A stretch of DNA of 53,494 nt from an uncultured Bacilli bacterium (GTDB lineage Bacteria > Bacillota_I > Bacilli_A > RF39 > UBA660). The notes under the pieces were generated by a model that had not been told where the DNA came from, did no database searches, and worked only from the letters and a program-made list of their open reading frames with translations. A program made the translations under genes and the position numbers. The stretch lies in the NCBI GenBank assembly GCA_934148875.1, contig CAKPDJ010000004.1:1-53494 (forward strand), written 5' to 3'. The stretch's first letter is position 1. Each line of letters begins with the position of its first letter. This document shows, one piece after another, positions 8,585-17,437 of the stretch.

Positions 8585-9571
8585 TTATTTATTTTTCTTT
8601 AGTATTTCTTTTATTTTTTTACTATTTTCACTATTAAAGCCAACTAAGGCATTTTTACATTTACTATGAATAGTCTCAATAATATTTATGTAATCTTCAC
8701 TAGTTTTATGAATTCCAGATATGCCAGCAATTTCTTTTTTCTTTCCTGCTTTTTCAACTACTATTATTCTTCTATTACATACAACTCCATTGTAACGGTA
8801 TTCATATAAATATATCCAAATAATATCATCGTATGGAATAATGGTGATTCCTTTTAAACCATCTACAATGTAATTATCAGTTAAATATAATTTATATTTA
8901 TCAAAACATATGGTATTGGAACTATTTAATTCACTTGATACTTTATTCCATATTGGACTATTTTTAATTTTTTTAACTCTGTTTTTTCTGATTATATATA
9001 TTAAGAAATAAGTAACTGAAATAATGATGAATACTAATCCTAAAATTATTTCAACAATATTATTAACTAAACTACTAACAGTATCAATACAAACTTCGCC
9101 TATATAATTTTTATAGTTCTCTGTAGTAAGAAAATTTTCACCTAACTGCTTGTTGTAAACATCTATAGCTATATTAACAACATCATTTGGAATTTTTTTA
9201 GTCTTTCCTTTTATAGTAATGTTTTTGCTGGTAATACTATCAGTATTTAATTTTTGATAAGTACTATAATCTAGGTAACCAATATATAAATATTTTTCAT
9301 CAGCTAAAAAATAATATTTATCACTTCGCTCATTAGTATCATATTCTGCAAATACATATGGCTTTTGTGTTACTGTTAAGCTTATAATTTGTCCTTCTTC
9401 GTTATTAGCATTGGAAATAATATCATGTAGTGTTAAATTATAATTCTTAGTATTACTAAAGATAAAGAAGGCCCAAATAAAGAAAATAATTCCTATTAAG
9501 AAGAAAAATAACCCTAAATAAAGAAATTTTCGTTCTTTCTTCTCTAACTTTATTTCGTTACTATCTAGCAT
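8585..9571 (-). CDS. two-helix membrane protein of unknown function
   Basis: 328 residues. The N-terminus is cytoplasmic and basic (LEKKERKFL). Helix 1 is at about 17-37, then an extracytoplasmic domain of some 130 residues (about 38-165), helix 2 at about 170-192, and a C-terminal cytoplasmic domain. The C-terminal part has alternating hydrophobic strands (DKYKLYLTDNYIV, GITIIPYDDIIWIYLYEY) that look like a small beta-barrel of the pleckstrin-homology type. No enzyme motif is visible. It starts at ATG 9571 after GTAGGAGTG. It is probably co-transcribed with the 50-aa membrane protein downstream. Family not recognised. Confidence 0.65.
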   Translation of the reverse strand: MLDSNEIKLEKKERKFLYLGLFFFLIGIIFFIWAFFIFSNTKNYNLTLHDIISNANNEEGQIISLTVTQKPYVFAEYDTNERSDKYYFLADEKYLYIGYLDYSTYQKLNTDSITSKNITIKGKTKKIPNDVVNIAIDVYNKQLGENFLTTENYKNYIGEVCIDTVSSLVNNIVEIILGLVFIIISVTYFLIYIIRKNRVKKIKNSPIWNKVSSELNSSNTICFDKYKLYLTDNYIVDGLKGITIIPYDDIIWIYLYEYRYNGVVCNRRIIVVEKAGKKKEIAGISGIHKTSEDYINIIETIHSKCKNALVGFNSENSKKIKEILKKNK

Positions 9572-9638
9572 GTTATCACTCCTACTTATATTAAATTATA
9601 CCAAAGATGTAAAATAATATACAGTTTTTTTATATTTT

Positions 9639-9667
9639 TTGACAACTAGATAATTAAATAGTACAAT
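9639..9667 (+). promoter_or_regulatory. sigma-A promoter of the gene at 9693
   Basis: TTGACA at 9639-9644, a 17-base spacer, and TACAAT at 9662-9667: close to consensus. The start codon is 26 bases downstream, after AGGAG. Confidence 0.75.
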
Positions 9668-9692
9668 TTAATTATGATATAGGAGTGTAAAT

Positions 9693-10556
9693 ATGGAAAA
9701 TGATGAAAAAAATGCAATTGAACTTTCAACTCATCCAAAGTTAGGTCCAATCAAGCAATATATAGAAGTAATGATTGAAAAACAGGGATATAATCAAGCA
9801 GTTGCTAATATTCAAAATTATATTAAAACTAGAAATCCTAGTTTAGTTACTAGAGATTACAATTTAAGAAGTATTTTAAGTAGTTACTCTCAAGAAGATT
9901 TAGTAAAAGGAATTGAAACTGTAAATAAACTATTAAAAATAGATGAAAGATATGCAAACAGCAATCAGGATATATCTTATAATCAACCATCACCAAAACC
10001 ATTAACAGCAACAGATATTATCGATATTAGTGTTACTGATACAGTTCAAAAATTATATAAACCAACCAATCCAATATTATTTCAAAAAATGAAACAAAAA
10101 CAAATAAATGTTGGTTTAAATCAAATAGTAGATAATAATAATTACTCAGCATTCACTAATACTAATAATGCCAGAAGTAACATGATGAAATTGAATGTAG
10201 ATAGTATATGTGCTGAACTTGTAAAGGGAACTATTATAATTTATAATTCTAGTGATAAAAGGTATTTTAGTAACGTTAATATGCCCCTCGTTACAGAGAA
10301 TGATGCTATAGCTTTTATAATGGGTATTGTTAATAATAAAGGGACATCTGTTGCATATCAAACAATTTCACAATTTTCACATATAAGAGAATTATTAATA
10401 AGTAGTTATGCAAATTTTATATCAACTACTACTAAAGAAGATAGGGATAAACTGATAGATAGTTTAAGTCCTGAAGCTAAAAGTCAATTGACTTCTATTA
10501 ATAATTTACAAGATTTTCTAATTAATCAGGCTGAAAAAAATTATGGTGGAAAGTAA
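9693..10556 (+). CDS. conserved-looking cytoplasmic protein of unknown function
   Basis: 287 residues, no signal peptide or membrane helix. The N-terminal part (about 1-95) is predicted helical (IKQYIEVMIEKQGYNQAVANI, YSQEDLVKGIETVNKLL), then a Pro/Ser-rich linker near 105 (NQPSPKPL), then a mixed domain to the end. A near-consensus sigma-A promoter lies upstream and an AGGAG precedes the ATG. The lipoprotein gene follows 50 bases later. I do not recognise it and see no catalytic motif. Confidence 0.6.
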   Translation: MENDEKNAIELSTHPKLGPIKQYIEVMIEKQGYNQAVANIQNYIKTRNPSLVTRDYNLRSILSSYSQEDLVKGIETVNKLLKIDERYANSNQDISYNQPSPKPLTATDIIDISVTDTVQKLYKPTNPILFQKMKQKQINVGLNQIVDNNNYSAFTNTNNARSNMMKLNVDSICAELVKGTIIIYNSSDKRYFSNVNMPLVTENDAIAFIMGIVNNKGTSVAYQTISQFSHIRELLISSYANFISTTTKEDRDKLIDSLSPEAKSQLTSINNLQDFLINQAEKNYGGK

Positions 10557-10606
10557 GTGAATTAAAAGTATTTTTATACTTTTAAGATATATAAGGAGGT
10601 GAGAGT

Positions 10607-11083
10607 ATGAAAAAGAAGATGTTATTAAGTCTAATGATACTTTTTACAGTAGTTGGTCTTACAGGATGTTCTAATTCATCAAATAAAGTTATGACTTGTA
10701 CAAAAACTGAAATTGAAGAAGATGGACATAAAACTGAAGAAACTATGAATATCAGTTATGGTAAAGATAACTATGTAACTAAAGTAGATGCAACTACTAT
10801 TATGGAAGTTGATGAAAGTTATACTGACATGATGGTTGGATTCATGCAAAGTTTTAGTGATGAATTCAATAAAATCGGAGGTATCAGCTATTCTATTTCT
10901 AAAGAAGGAAATAATAAGGTTAAACAAACTATGTCAATAGATTATAAAAATCTAGATGTTGACAAGTTAAAAGAAATAGCTGGTGAAGATGATAATTCAA
11001 CATTTATCATTAACACAAATGAAACACATGTTACTATCGATGAATTCAAGAAAAATGAATTAGATGGTTATACATGTAAGTAA
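10607..11083 (+). CDS. DUF1307 (YehR-like) lipoprotein
   Basis: 158-residue lipoprotein: basic start MKKK, hydrophobic stretch, lipobox LTGC with Cys21. The mature part ends like YehR-type DUF1307 proteins, in which a short helix after VDYKNLDVDKLKEI is followed by a final strand pair (THVTIDEFKKNELDGYTCK). Length matches that family. The function of DUF1307 is not known; it sits on the outer face of the membrane. AGGAGGTG precedes the ATG. Ends in a terminator shared with the P-ATPase gene. The family call is from overall pattern and is moderate. Confidence 0.65.
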   Translation: MKKKMLLSLMILFTVVGLTGCSNSSNKVMTCTKTEIEEDGHKTEETMNISYGKDNYVTKVDATTIMEVDESYTDMMVGFMQSFSDEFNKIGGISYSISKEGNNKVKQTMSIDYKNLDVDKLKEIAGEDDNSTFIINTNETHVTIDEFKKNELDGYTCK

Positions 11084-11085
11084 AC

Positions 11086-11112
11086 AAAAAAGAACTTTGA
11101 AAGTTCTTTTTT
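11086..11112. terminator. bidirectional terminator
   Basis: AAAAAAGAACTT (from 11086) pairs with AAGTTCTTTTTT (to 11112), giving a perfect stem with A/T runs on both sides, between the convergent lipoprotein and P-ATPase genes. Confidence 0.88.
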
Positions 11113-12937
11113 ATATACCATGTTTTTGAATTATAAATGTATTTAGTACTGAAATTAAGGTTACTCCAACATCAGCAACAATTGCCATCCAAATAGATGA
11201 AAAACCTAATAGTGCTAATAAAAGTACTATAGCTTTAACAGAAATGGCTAAAAAGATATTATATTTGACTACCCTTTTTGTTAACTTGGAAATCTTAATA
11301 GCTTTAGGTATTGCTTCTATCTCATCTTTCATAAGTACAACATCACTAGCTTCAATAGCTACGTCACTTCCAATACCACCCATTGAAATACCAATATCAG
11401 CTCTTTTTATTACTGGTGCATCATTCATACCATCACCAACAAAAGCAACTACATATTCCTTAGTGAGTTCTTCTACTTTTTCAACTTTATCTTGAGGAAG
11501 AAGTGAGTCATAATACTCATTAATACCAACTTTATTTGAAATTGATTTAACTATTTTTTCATTATCACCTGATAATAATAATATTCTTTTAATACCTAAG
11601 TTTTTTAGATTACTAATAGTCTTCTTAGCTCCTCTTTTAATAGCATCACTAATAACCAAATAACCTAAATATTCATCCTTAGATGCTATATAAATAATAG
11701 TTGCATAGGTATCAATATCATCTACTTCAATATGTTTATCATTCATATATAATAGATTACCTAAATAATATGTAACACCATCATATTTACAACTTATACC
11801 CTTACCACTAATTTCTTTATAATTACTAACTTTATCTTTATCTATTTCACCATCATAACTATCAATGATTGATTTAGCTATAGGATGATTACTATATGCT
11901 TCACAATGTGCGGCAATTTTTAATAAATCAATTTTTTTGTTTTTACTAATAATATCAGTAACTTTAAACTTTCCTTCCGTAATAGTTCCGGTTTTATCAA
12001 AAGCAATTGCCTCAATACTACTAAGAGAATCTAACTCATTGCTGCCTTTAACAAGAATTTTTTCTTTACTACATCTACCAATACTTTGAAAAAAGCCAAG
12101 CGGTACTGATATAACTAAGGCACATGGACAACTCATAACTAAAAATACAAGTGCTTGATATAAACTGTCTTTAAAGTTTACATTGAAGAATATTGGGATA
12201 ACAGCTATTAAAACAGCTAGCATTACTACTACAGGAGTATATATTCGTGAAAATTTAGTAATAAATTTTTCCGTTTTAGTTTTCTTATCGTTAGAATGTT
12301 CCATTAAATCAATTATTTTACTAGCTGTACTAGTTTCATAAGTAGATGTAGCCTTAATTTTAAGTACACCTGTTAAATTTTCCACACCACTTAAAATAAC
12401 GTCGCCCTTTACTATTTTTCTAGGAATTGATTCACCTGTTAAGCTTGAAGTATCTAGTGAACTTGTTCCCTCTTCTACTACACCATCAAGTGGAACTATC
12501 TCACCCGGTAAAACTTCAAAAATATCACCTAACTTAGCCTTTGAAGTAGCAACGGTTTTGCTAACTCCATTTTTTAATAAATGAATAGTATCATTTCTTA
12601 AATCCATAAGATTAGTAATACTATCTTTGGTACGACTACTTGCTACATCAGATAAATATTCTCCTAATTGGAATAGTAAAATAACTAAAACGGCTTCTAC
12701 GTATTCCCCAATGCAAAATGCTCCTATAGTTGCAAGTATCATGAGTGTATCTTCATTAAAAAATTCTTTTTCTAAAATACTTTTGTAAGTATTAATATAT
12801 AATTCGTAAGAAATTACTACATAACTGACAAATAGTATAGCGAAATATAAAAATTTATAATCTTTGATAAAAAAAGATATAATAAATAAAACAGTGCTTA
12901 TAATAATTTTTAATAAATCTTCATTAATTTTTTTCAT
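11111..12937 (-). CDS. heavy-metal exporting P1B-type ATPase (Zn/Cd/Pb type)
   Basis: ATP-driven efflux pump for soft divalent metals in the cell membrane. Family motifs: SCPCALVIS (CPC metal site), DKTGTITEG with phosphorylated Asp314, the SNHP motif of the nucleotide domain, TGES in the actuator domain, and GDGMNDAP. DVGVTLISVLNT in the last helices is the pattern of the Zn/Cd/Pb group (CadA/ZntA). At 609 residues it has no N-terminal metal-binding (HMA) domain and begins directly at the first helix. ATG 12937 is chosen because AAGGAGG lies at 12944-12950. It overlaps the ArsR gene by 14 bases, so the repressor and pump are translated together. Confidence 0.93.
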   Translation of the reverse strand: MKKINEDLLKIIISTVLFIISFFIKDYKFLYFAILFVSYVVISYELYINTYKSILEKEFFNEDTLMILATIGAFCIGEYVEAVLVILLFQLGEYLSDVASSRTKDSITNLMDLRNDTIHLLKNGVSKTVATSKAKLGDIFEVLPGEIVPLDGVVEEGTSSLDTSSLTGESIPRKIVKGDVILSGVENLTGVLKIKATSTYETSTASKIIDLMEHSNDKKTKTEKFITKFSRIYTPVVVMLAVLIAVIPIFFNVNFKDSLYQALVFLVMSCPCALVISVPLGFFQSIGRCSKEKILVKGSNELDSLSSIEAIAFDKTGTITEGKFKVTDIISKNKKIDLLKIAAHCEAYSNHPIAKSIIDSYDGEIDKDKVSNYKEISGKGISCKYDGVTYYLGNLLYMNDKHIEVDDIDTYATIIYIASKDEYLGYLVISDAIKRGAKKTISNLKNLGIKRILLLSGDNEKIVKSISNKVGINEYYDSLLPQDKVEKVEELTKEYVVAFVGDGMNDAPVIKRADIGISMGGIGSDVAIEASDVVLMKDEIEAIPKAIKISKLTKRVVKYNIFLAISVKAIVLLLALLGFSSIWMAIVADVGVTLISVLNTFIIQKHGI

Positions 12938-13226
12938 TCTTTTCCTCCTTAATATGTTCAAGACCATATTTTAAAATAATACGAATATGATCATCTGCTA
13001 GACTATATCTAACAGTTTGCCCTTTTTTTTCTGTTTTAACCACATTAAAATATCTAAGCATCTGTAATTGGTGTGAAACCGCTGATTGACTAACATCTAA
13101 TTTTTCTACTATTTCACTAACACAACACTCTTCTTCTGTTAATAATTCTAGTATTCTAATTCTGGTTGGGTCAGCAAATATTTTAAAAAACTCCCCTAAA
13201 TCAGTTAATAATTCTTTACTTTCCAT
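12924..13226 (-). CDS. ArsR/SmtB-family metal-sensing repressor
   Basis: 100-residue winged-helix repressor. HTH: VSEIVEKLDVSQSAVSHQLQML, about 37-58. Two possible metal sites are visible: the Cys pair in EECCVSEI (CadC-like alpha3N/alpha3 position) and ADDHIRIILKYGLEH in the last helix, which keeps the Asp-x-His...His pattern of the alpha5 Zn site of CzrA/SmtB. Metal binding releases the operator and switches on the ATPase gene that overlaps its 3' end. An SmtB-type palindrome lies just upstream. The ATG at 13226 follows GAAAGGAATATAAT. Confidence 0.92.
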   Translation of the reverse strand: MESKELLTDLGEFFKIFADPTRIRILELLTEEECCVSEIVEKLDVSQSAVSHQLQMLRYFNVVKTEKKGQTVRYSLADDHIRIILKYGLEHIKEEKNEKN

Positions 13227-13251
13227 TATATTATATTCCTTTCTGTTGAGT

Positions 13252-13271
13252 ATATGAATATTTGTTCATAT
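13252..13271. promoter_or_regulatory. SmtB/CzrA-type operator upstream of the arsR-like gene
   Basis: ATATGAA...TTCATAT (13252-13258 and 13265-13271) is a 7+7 inverted repeat with a 6-base centre, the form bound by ArsR/SmtB regulators. It lies 26 bases upstream of the start codon, where it would cover the promoter. Confidence 0.8.
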
Positions 13272-13290
13272 ATTCATGATACATCAAAAT

Positions 13291-13332
13291 AAAAAAGAAG
13301 TCAACTATTCTTTAAGTGTACTTCTCTTTTTA
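13291..13332 (-). terminator. terminator of the licD-type gene
   Basis: AGAAGT (13296-13301) and ACTTCT (13320-13325) pair across an 18-base loop; on the minus strand the stem is followed by a T run. It lies 25 bases past the stop of the LicD gene. Confidence 0.55.
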
Positions 13333-13356
13333 ATTTATAATCATTTATTTACTAAG

Positions 13357-14244
13357 TTACTTTTCAGCTTTACTTCCTTTTAAATTTAAATCTCTAGTAT
13401 GTTTGCATTTACGCTTTTCTTTTGGTAATGTTTCCTCCCATTCTTTACCATTCCATTTTTTCAAGCAATTAGGACCATACCACTCTTTCATAATCTTTTC
13501 TATATTATTATAAGAATAAAATTTATTACCTTCAAATTCATATTCCTTAACTGGGTAAACATCTTCTTTTAAGAATACTGGTTCATGCATGAATTTTTCC
13601 CATGGTACAGAAACAGGTTGAGAAACTAATTTACTGTTTTTATGCCACTTTAAGCATTTCTTACTAAACCAATATACAAAGCTTTTAAAAGGAATTGGAT
13701 TAATATGCAAATTATCTAATAAAACAATAAATAACATATTAATTTTAACGATAGTTCTTTCTACCTCATCAATAAATTTATTTTTAGCTATTCCACCATA
13801 TGGAATAACATCAACAAATACACCATCACCCTGTTTACAACGATTTTTAAGAAGAAAATTTACTTCCTCAATATAAGTATTCTTTTTTCTTACCTTCATC
13901 CAAGGACCAGAAATAGTATTATAACGTTTGTCAGTTTCATAACAGTCAAAATAGTAATCATTACCTAAATCTTTTTTCATAGCTTCGATAAACTTAGGCC
14001 AATCGTCAATACTAACTGAAATATCCATATCATCATCCCATGGAATAAAGCCACCGTAATTGCATATTCCTAAACTACTACCAGCAATTAAAAAATATTT
14101 AATATCATTCTTTCTACAAACACGATCGATTTCCTTCATTACACTAAGTACTTCCATTTGTAGGTCTTTAACTGGTATTTTTTTACCTTTTTTAGTTTCA
14201 ATTAAATATTCATCAGTTTTCTTTATGTATCCTTCTTTTTTCAT
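13357..14244 (-). CDS. LicD-family phosphotransferase
   Basis: LicD family of nucleotidyltransferase-like enzymes, which add phosphocholine or similar groups to teichoic acids or surface glycans. The signature is clear: YFLIAGSSLGICNYGGFIPWDDDMDISV at about residues 50-80 holds the Gly-Ser and the DDDMD metal-binding acidic cluster. The length (295) is typical. ATG 14244. The preceding gene on the strand stops 5 bases upstream, so the two are co-transcribed. With the LtaS-like protein nearby, modification of a polyglycerol-phosphate-type polymer is a plausible role; this is inference. Confidence 0.9.
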   Translation of the reverse strand: MKKEGYIKKTDEYLIETKKGKKIPVKDLQMEVLSVMKEIDRVCRKNDIKYFLIAGSSLGICNYGGFIPWDDDMDISVSIDDWPKFIEAMKKDLGNDYYFDCYETDKRYNTISGPWMKVRKKNTYIEEVNFLLKNRCKQGDGVFVDVIPYGGIAKNKFIDEVERTIVKINMLFIVLLDNLHINPIPFKSFVYWFSKKCLKWHKNSKLVSQPVSVPWEKFMHEPVFLKEDVYPVKEYEFEGNKFYSYNNIEKIMKEWYGPNCLKKWNGKEWEETLPKEKRKCKHTRDLNLKGSKAEK

Positions 14245-14249
14245 ATCTG

Positions 14250-15320
14250 TTATCTCCTAATTTCTGAAATCAAATCTTTAAAACAATTTAATAGCATACC
14301 TCTTGTCTCTTTATCTAAGTTTTTTGTTTCCTTAATTATTTTAATAGCACTGTTTAATTTAGATTGTCTTATTTCATTTAATGTATTTATATCGGCTTTT
14401 TTTAAAATACTAAATAATCCGTTAACAAATTTTAGTCTTTTATCATCATCTAGGTTGTCCATCCATTTTATGATAGCTAATTCTCTTTTTCTACTGGTAT
14501 CGGTCTGTTCTACTCTTTTAAACTTATCGTCTTCTACTATCCAAGACATAGCATTATGTTGCATACAACCTTTGTTTTTACTATCAACAACTATGTAATT
14601 ATCTTTGTGACATAATAGCATTCCAACTATGCTTTCTTTAGGAACAATCATTACTAATCTTTCATCTATTTTTTTATAATTATGAGATTCAAATTCTTTT
14701 TTTCTTAATCCTGGTCCATCGTTATTGTATACATACTTTATCTTATGTCTAACACGGTTCTTACAAAACATACTAGCAACAATAGCTAAGTGTCCGCCTT
14801 TAGAATGTCCCCCAACATAAATATTGTGACTAAATACGCCAATTACTTTATCTAAATAATTGATGGCTTCAATTTGAGCAGCATTAGGAAAACTACAAGC
14901 AAACATACAATCCTCTTTCCAACCGCTAATATAACCATCAGTTCCTTCAAAGGATACATAAATATTTTTATTTGGTAACATAATACATAATGCTCCAAAT
15001 TGCATATCAAAGTTAACTTTATATTCATAATTATATAATAATAAATCTTTGTACCTGTTAGTACTTGCTAACTCCTTTAGTAAGTAGCTGGCACTTTTTA
15101 CTGATAGGATGTTCTTATCTATTTCTTTTTTTGAGTATTTACTATAAAATTGTTTACTTGCTTCTGAAAGTGTGATTTTACCCTTTTTAATACCTGGTAC
15201 TATTCCATATAAATCAATATAGGCAATCAAAGATAAAATAACATTGTCTACTTCTGTAAATTCTTTTTCTAAAAAAGTATATTTTCCATAATTATTAAGA
15301 TATGTTTCAATATTACCCAT
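14250..15320 (-). CDS. DUF2974/Mbeg1-like alpha/beta hydrolase (lipase-like)
   Basis: 356-residue alpha/beta hydrolase. The nucleophile elbow is GGHSKGGHLA (about residues 168-177), the Gly-x-Ser-x-Gly of lipases. The oxyanion-side strand VSFEGTDGYISGWKED (near 125-140) and YNNDGPGL (near 200) match the Mbeg1-like family. A final catalytic His is probably in MQHNAMSW near 265. No signal peptide, so cytoplasmic. Start ATG 15320. It precedes the LicD gene by 5 bases, suggesting a shared task on lipid or surface-polymer precursors. The substrate is unknown. Confidence 0.82.
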   Translation of the reverse strand: MGNIETYLNNYGKYTFLEKEFTEVDNVILSLIAYIDLYGIVPGIKKGKITLSEASKQFYSKYSKKEIDKNILSVKSASYLLKELASTNRYKDLLLYNYEYKVNFDMQFGALCIMLPNKNIYVSFEGTDGYISGWKEDCMFACSFPNAAQIEAINYLDKVIGVFSHNIYVGGHSKGGHLAIVASMFCKNRVRHKIKYVYNNDGPGLRKKEFESHNYKKIDERLVMIVPKESIVGMLLCHKDNYIVVDSKNKGCMQHNAMSWIVEDDKFKRVEQTDTSRKRELAIIKWMDNLDDDKRLKFVNGLFSILKKADINTLNEIRQSKLNSAIKIIKETKNLDKETRGMLLNCFKDLISEIRR

Positions 15321-15464
15321 ACTACCACTCCAATATTAGTATACCATAGTTTTACTATTTTTACTAAATTTTACATTTAAATTTTTTATTATTATTATAA
15401 GTAATTTTAAGGAAAATATAGTATAATAATTATTGATAATATAAGTAGTGGAGTTGATTGTAGT

Positions 15465-17399
15465 ATGAAGATAAATAAATTATTTTTTTACAGTTTTTTA
15501 GTATTATATTTGGAATTAATATATAAAATATCGGTATACCATCATATATGGGGAACTAATTTAGCCTATACATTACTGTTTAGTATTCCTATTATCTTTT
15601 TAATTACTTTACTTGATAGTTTATTTAAGCCAAAAACCAATAAAATATTAAGTTTTGTTTTTACTAGTGTTTTTTGTATATATTTTATTTTCCAATATAT
15701 TTTTTATAGTTTGTTTTCGGTACCATTTTCATTTCAAACTATAGCTTTAGCTAATCAGGCTTTAGATTTTACTAATATAATAGCTGGTGCATTATTGAGA
15801 AATATAGTAATGTTAATTTTGTTTTTGCTTCCTGTTATTATTTTAATTATATTTCATAATAAAATTAGTTTTAAACAGTCAAATTGGAAAAAAAGTTTAA
15901 TTTGCTTTGGTATTATCTTAGTATTTTATTTACTTAGTATAATTAGTCTGCAGTTTGATAAAGATAGAATTTACTCTGTATATAATCTTTATTATCATAT
16001 TAGAGAGGAAAGAAAGTCGATATTAGAGTTTGGGCTTATAACAGCTACTAGATTGGATATTAAAAGAACAGTATTTGATTTTAAAGAAACAATTATTAAT
16101 GAAGATAATAATGATAGTAACAATGATAGTACAGATATTCCTAAAGAAATAATTTATAATGAAACTGATATTGATTTCGATACTCTAATAGCTAACTCAA
16201 ATAATAAAGAAGTTGTAAGTTTACTTGAATATTTTAAGAGTTCTAGTAGTACTAATCAAAATGATTATACAGGTTATTTTAAAGATAAAAATTTAATATT
16301 TATCTTAGCAGAAGGATTTAATCAAATAGCAGTTGATCCTGATTTAACACCAACCTTATATAAATTAACTCATCAAGGATTTGTTTTTAATAACTTTTAT
16401 TCACCTGTTTTTTTAAGTACTACTGGTGGTGAGTTTCAAGCAACAACTGGTTTAATTCCAACTCAGGCTATTTTGAAAATGTGGAAGGCAAATACTCCTA
16501 ATATTTATTATGCTTTAGGTAATAGTTTCAACCGCCTTAATTATACTACTAATGCTTATCATGATTGGACTTATTCATACTATGAAAGAAATAGAACAAT
16601 GCCTACTCTAGGATTTACATCTTATACAGGATGCCGTAATGGCCTTGAAAAAGAGATTAACTGCAAATGGTTACCAAGTGATATTGAAATGATGAATGTG
16701 ACGGTTCCAAAATATGATACAGAAGAAAAATTTATGACATATTATATTACTGTTAGTGGACATGCACCTTATTATATGAGTAGTGGTAATAGCATTGCTT
16801 TAAAGAATAAAAGTTATGTTGTAGATTTACCTTATTCTAATAGTGTTAAAGCTTATTTAGCGACTCAAATAGAATTGGATAAGGCATTAGAAGTATTACT
16901 TAATAAATTGGAAGCAGATGGTATCTTAGATGATACAGTAATTGCTTTAGTTGGTGATCATTATCCATATACTTTAAGTACTGACGAAATAAATGAAATT
17001 TCTTCTTATGAAAAAGATGGTGTTGTTGAAGTAAATCATAGTAATTTCGTAATTTGGAATAGTGCTATGGACAAAGTCGTTGAAGTTGATAAAGTTGGAA
17101 GTCAAATTGATGTATTACCTACTCTTTTAAATTTATTTGGAATTGAATATGATTCAAGATTAATTGTTGGTAAAGATATATTGAGTGATTATGAAGGAAT
17201 AGCTATTTTCAGTGATCGTAGTTGGGTAAGTGATAAAGGAACTTATTTTGCTAATGGTGGCAAGTTTATACCTAAGAATGGCATTGAAGTTGACCAAGAT
17301 TACATTAGTAAAATGAACCGCCGTGTTGCTAATAGTTTTACGGTTAGTAATTCAATAATCAAATATAACATTTATAAGCAAATATTTACAAACAAATAA
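15465..17399 (+). CDS. LTA synthase-family sulfatase-fold membrane enzyme
   Basis: 644 residues. Five N-terminal membrane helices (about 5-175) are followed by a linker and an extracellular alkaline-phosphatase/sulfatase-fold domain (about 270-600), the LtaS layout. Active site: metal ligand Glu in FILAEGFN, nucleophile Thr near residue 320 in STTGGEF, and ALVGDHYPY supplying an Asp-His pair. LtaS transfers glycerol phosphate from phosphatidylglycerol to lipoteichoic acid. The family also includes primases and phosphoethanolamine transferases, so the exact donor is unproven. It stands alone, with its own terminator. Confidence 0.88.
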   Translation: MKINKLFFYSFLVLYLELIYKISVYHHIWGTNLAYTLLFSIPIIFLITLLDSLFKPKTNKILSFVFTSVFCIYFIFQYIFYSLFSVPFSFQTIALANQALDFTNIIAGALLRNIVMLILFLLPVIILIIFHNKISFKQSNWKKSLICFGIILVFYLLSIISLQFDKDRIYSVYNLYYHIREERKSILEFGLITATRLDIKRTVFDFKETIINEDNNDSNNDSTDIPKEIIYNETDIDFDTLIANSNNKEVVSLLEYFKSSSSTNQNDYTGYFKDKNLIFILAEGFNQIAVDPDLTPTLYKLTHQGFVFNNFYSPVFLSTTGGEFQATTGLIPTQAILKMWKANTPNIYYALGNSFNRLNYTTNAYHDWTYSYYERNRTMPTLGFTSYTGCRNGLEKEINCKWLPSDIEMMNVTVPKYDTEEKFMTYYITVSGHAPYYMSSGNSIALKNKSYVVDLPYSNSVKAYLATQIELDKALEVLLNKLEADGILDDTVIALVGDHYPYTLSTDEINEISSYEKDGVVEVNHSNFVIWNSAMDKVVEVDKVGSQIDVLPTLLNLFGIEYDSRLIVGKDILSDYEGIAIFSDRSWVSDKGTYFANGGKFIPKNGIEVDQDYISKMNRRVANSFTVSNSIIKYNIYKQIFTNK

Positions 17400-17400
17400 A

Positions 17401-17430
17401 AACCAGGATTTAAATCCTGGTTATTTTTTT
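17401..17430. terminator. bidirectional terminator
   Basis: AACCAGGATTTAAATCCTGGTT is a perfect 11+11 palindrome with T runs after it and A runs before it, between the convergent LtaS-like and SPFH genes. Confidence 0.92.
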
Positions 17431-17437
17431 GACTTTT

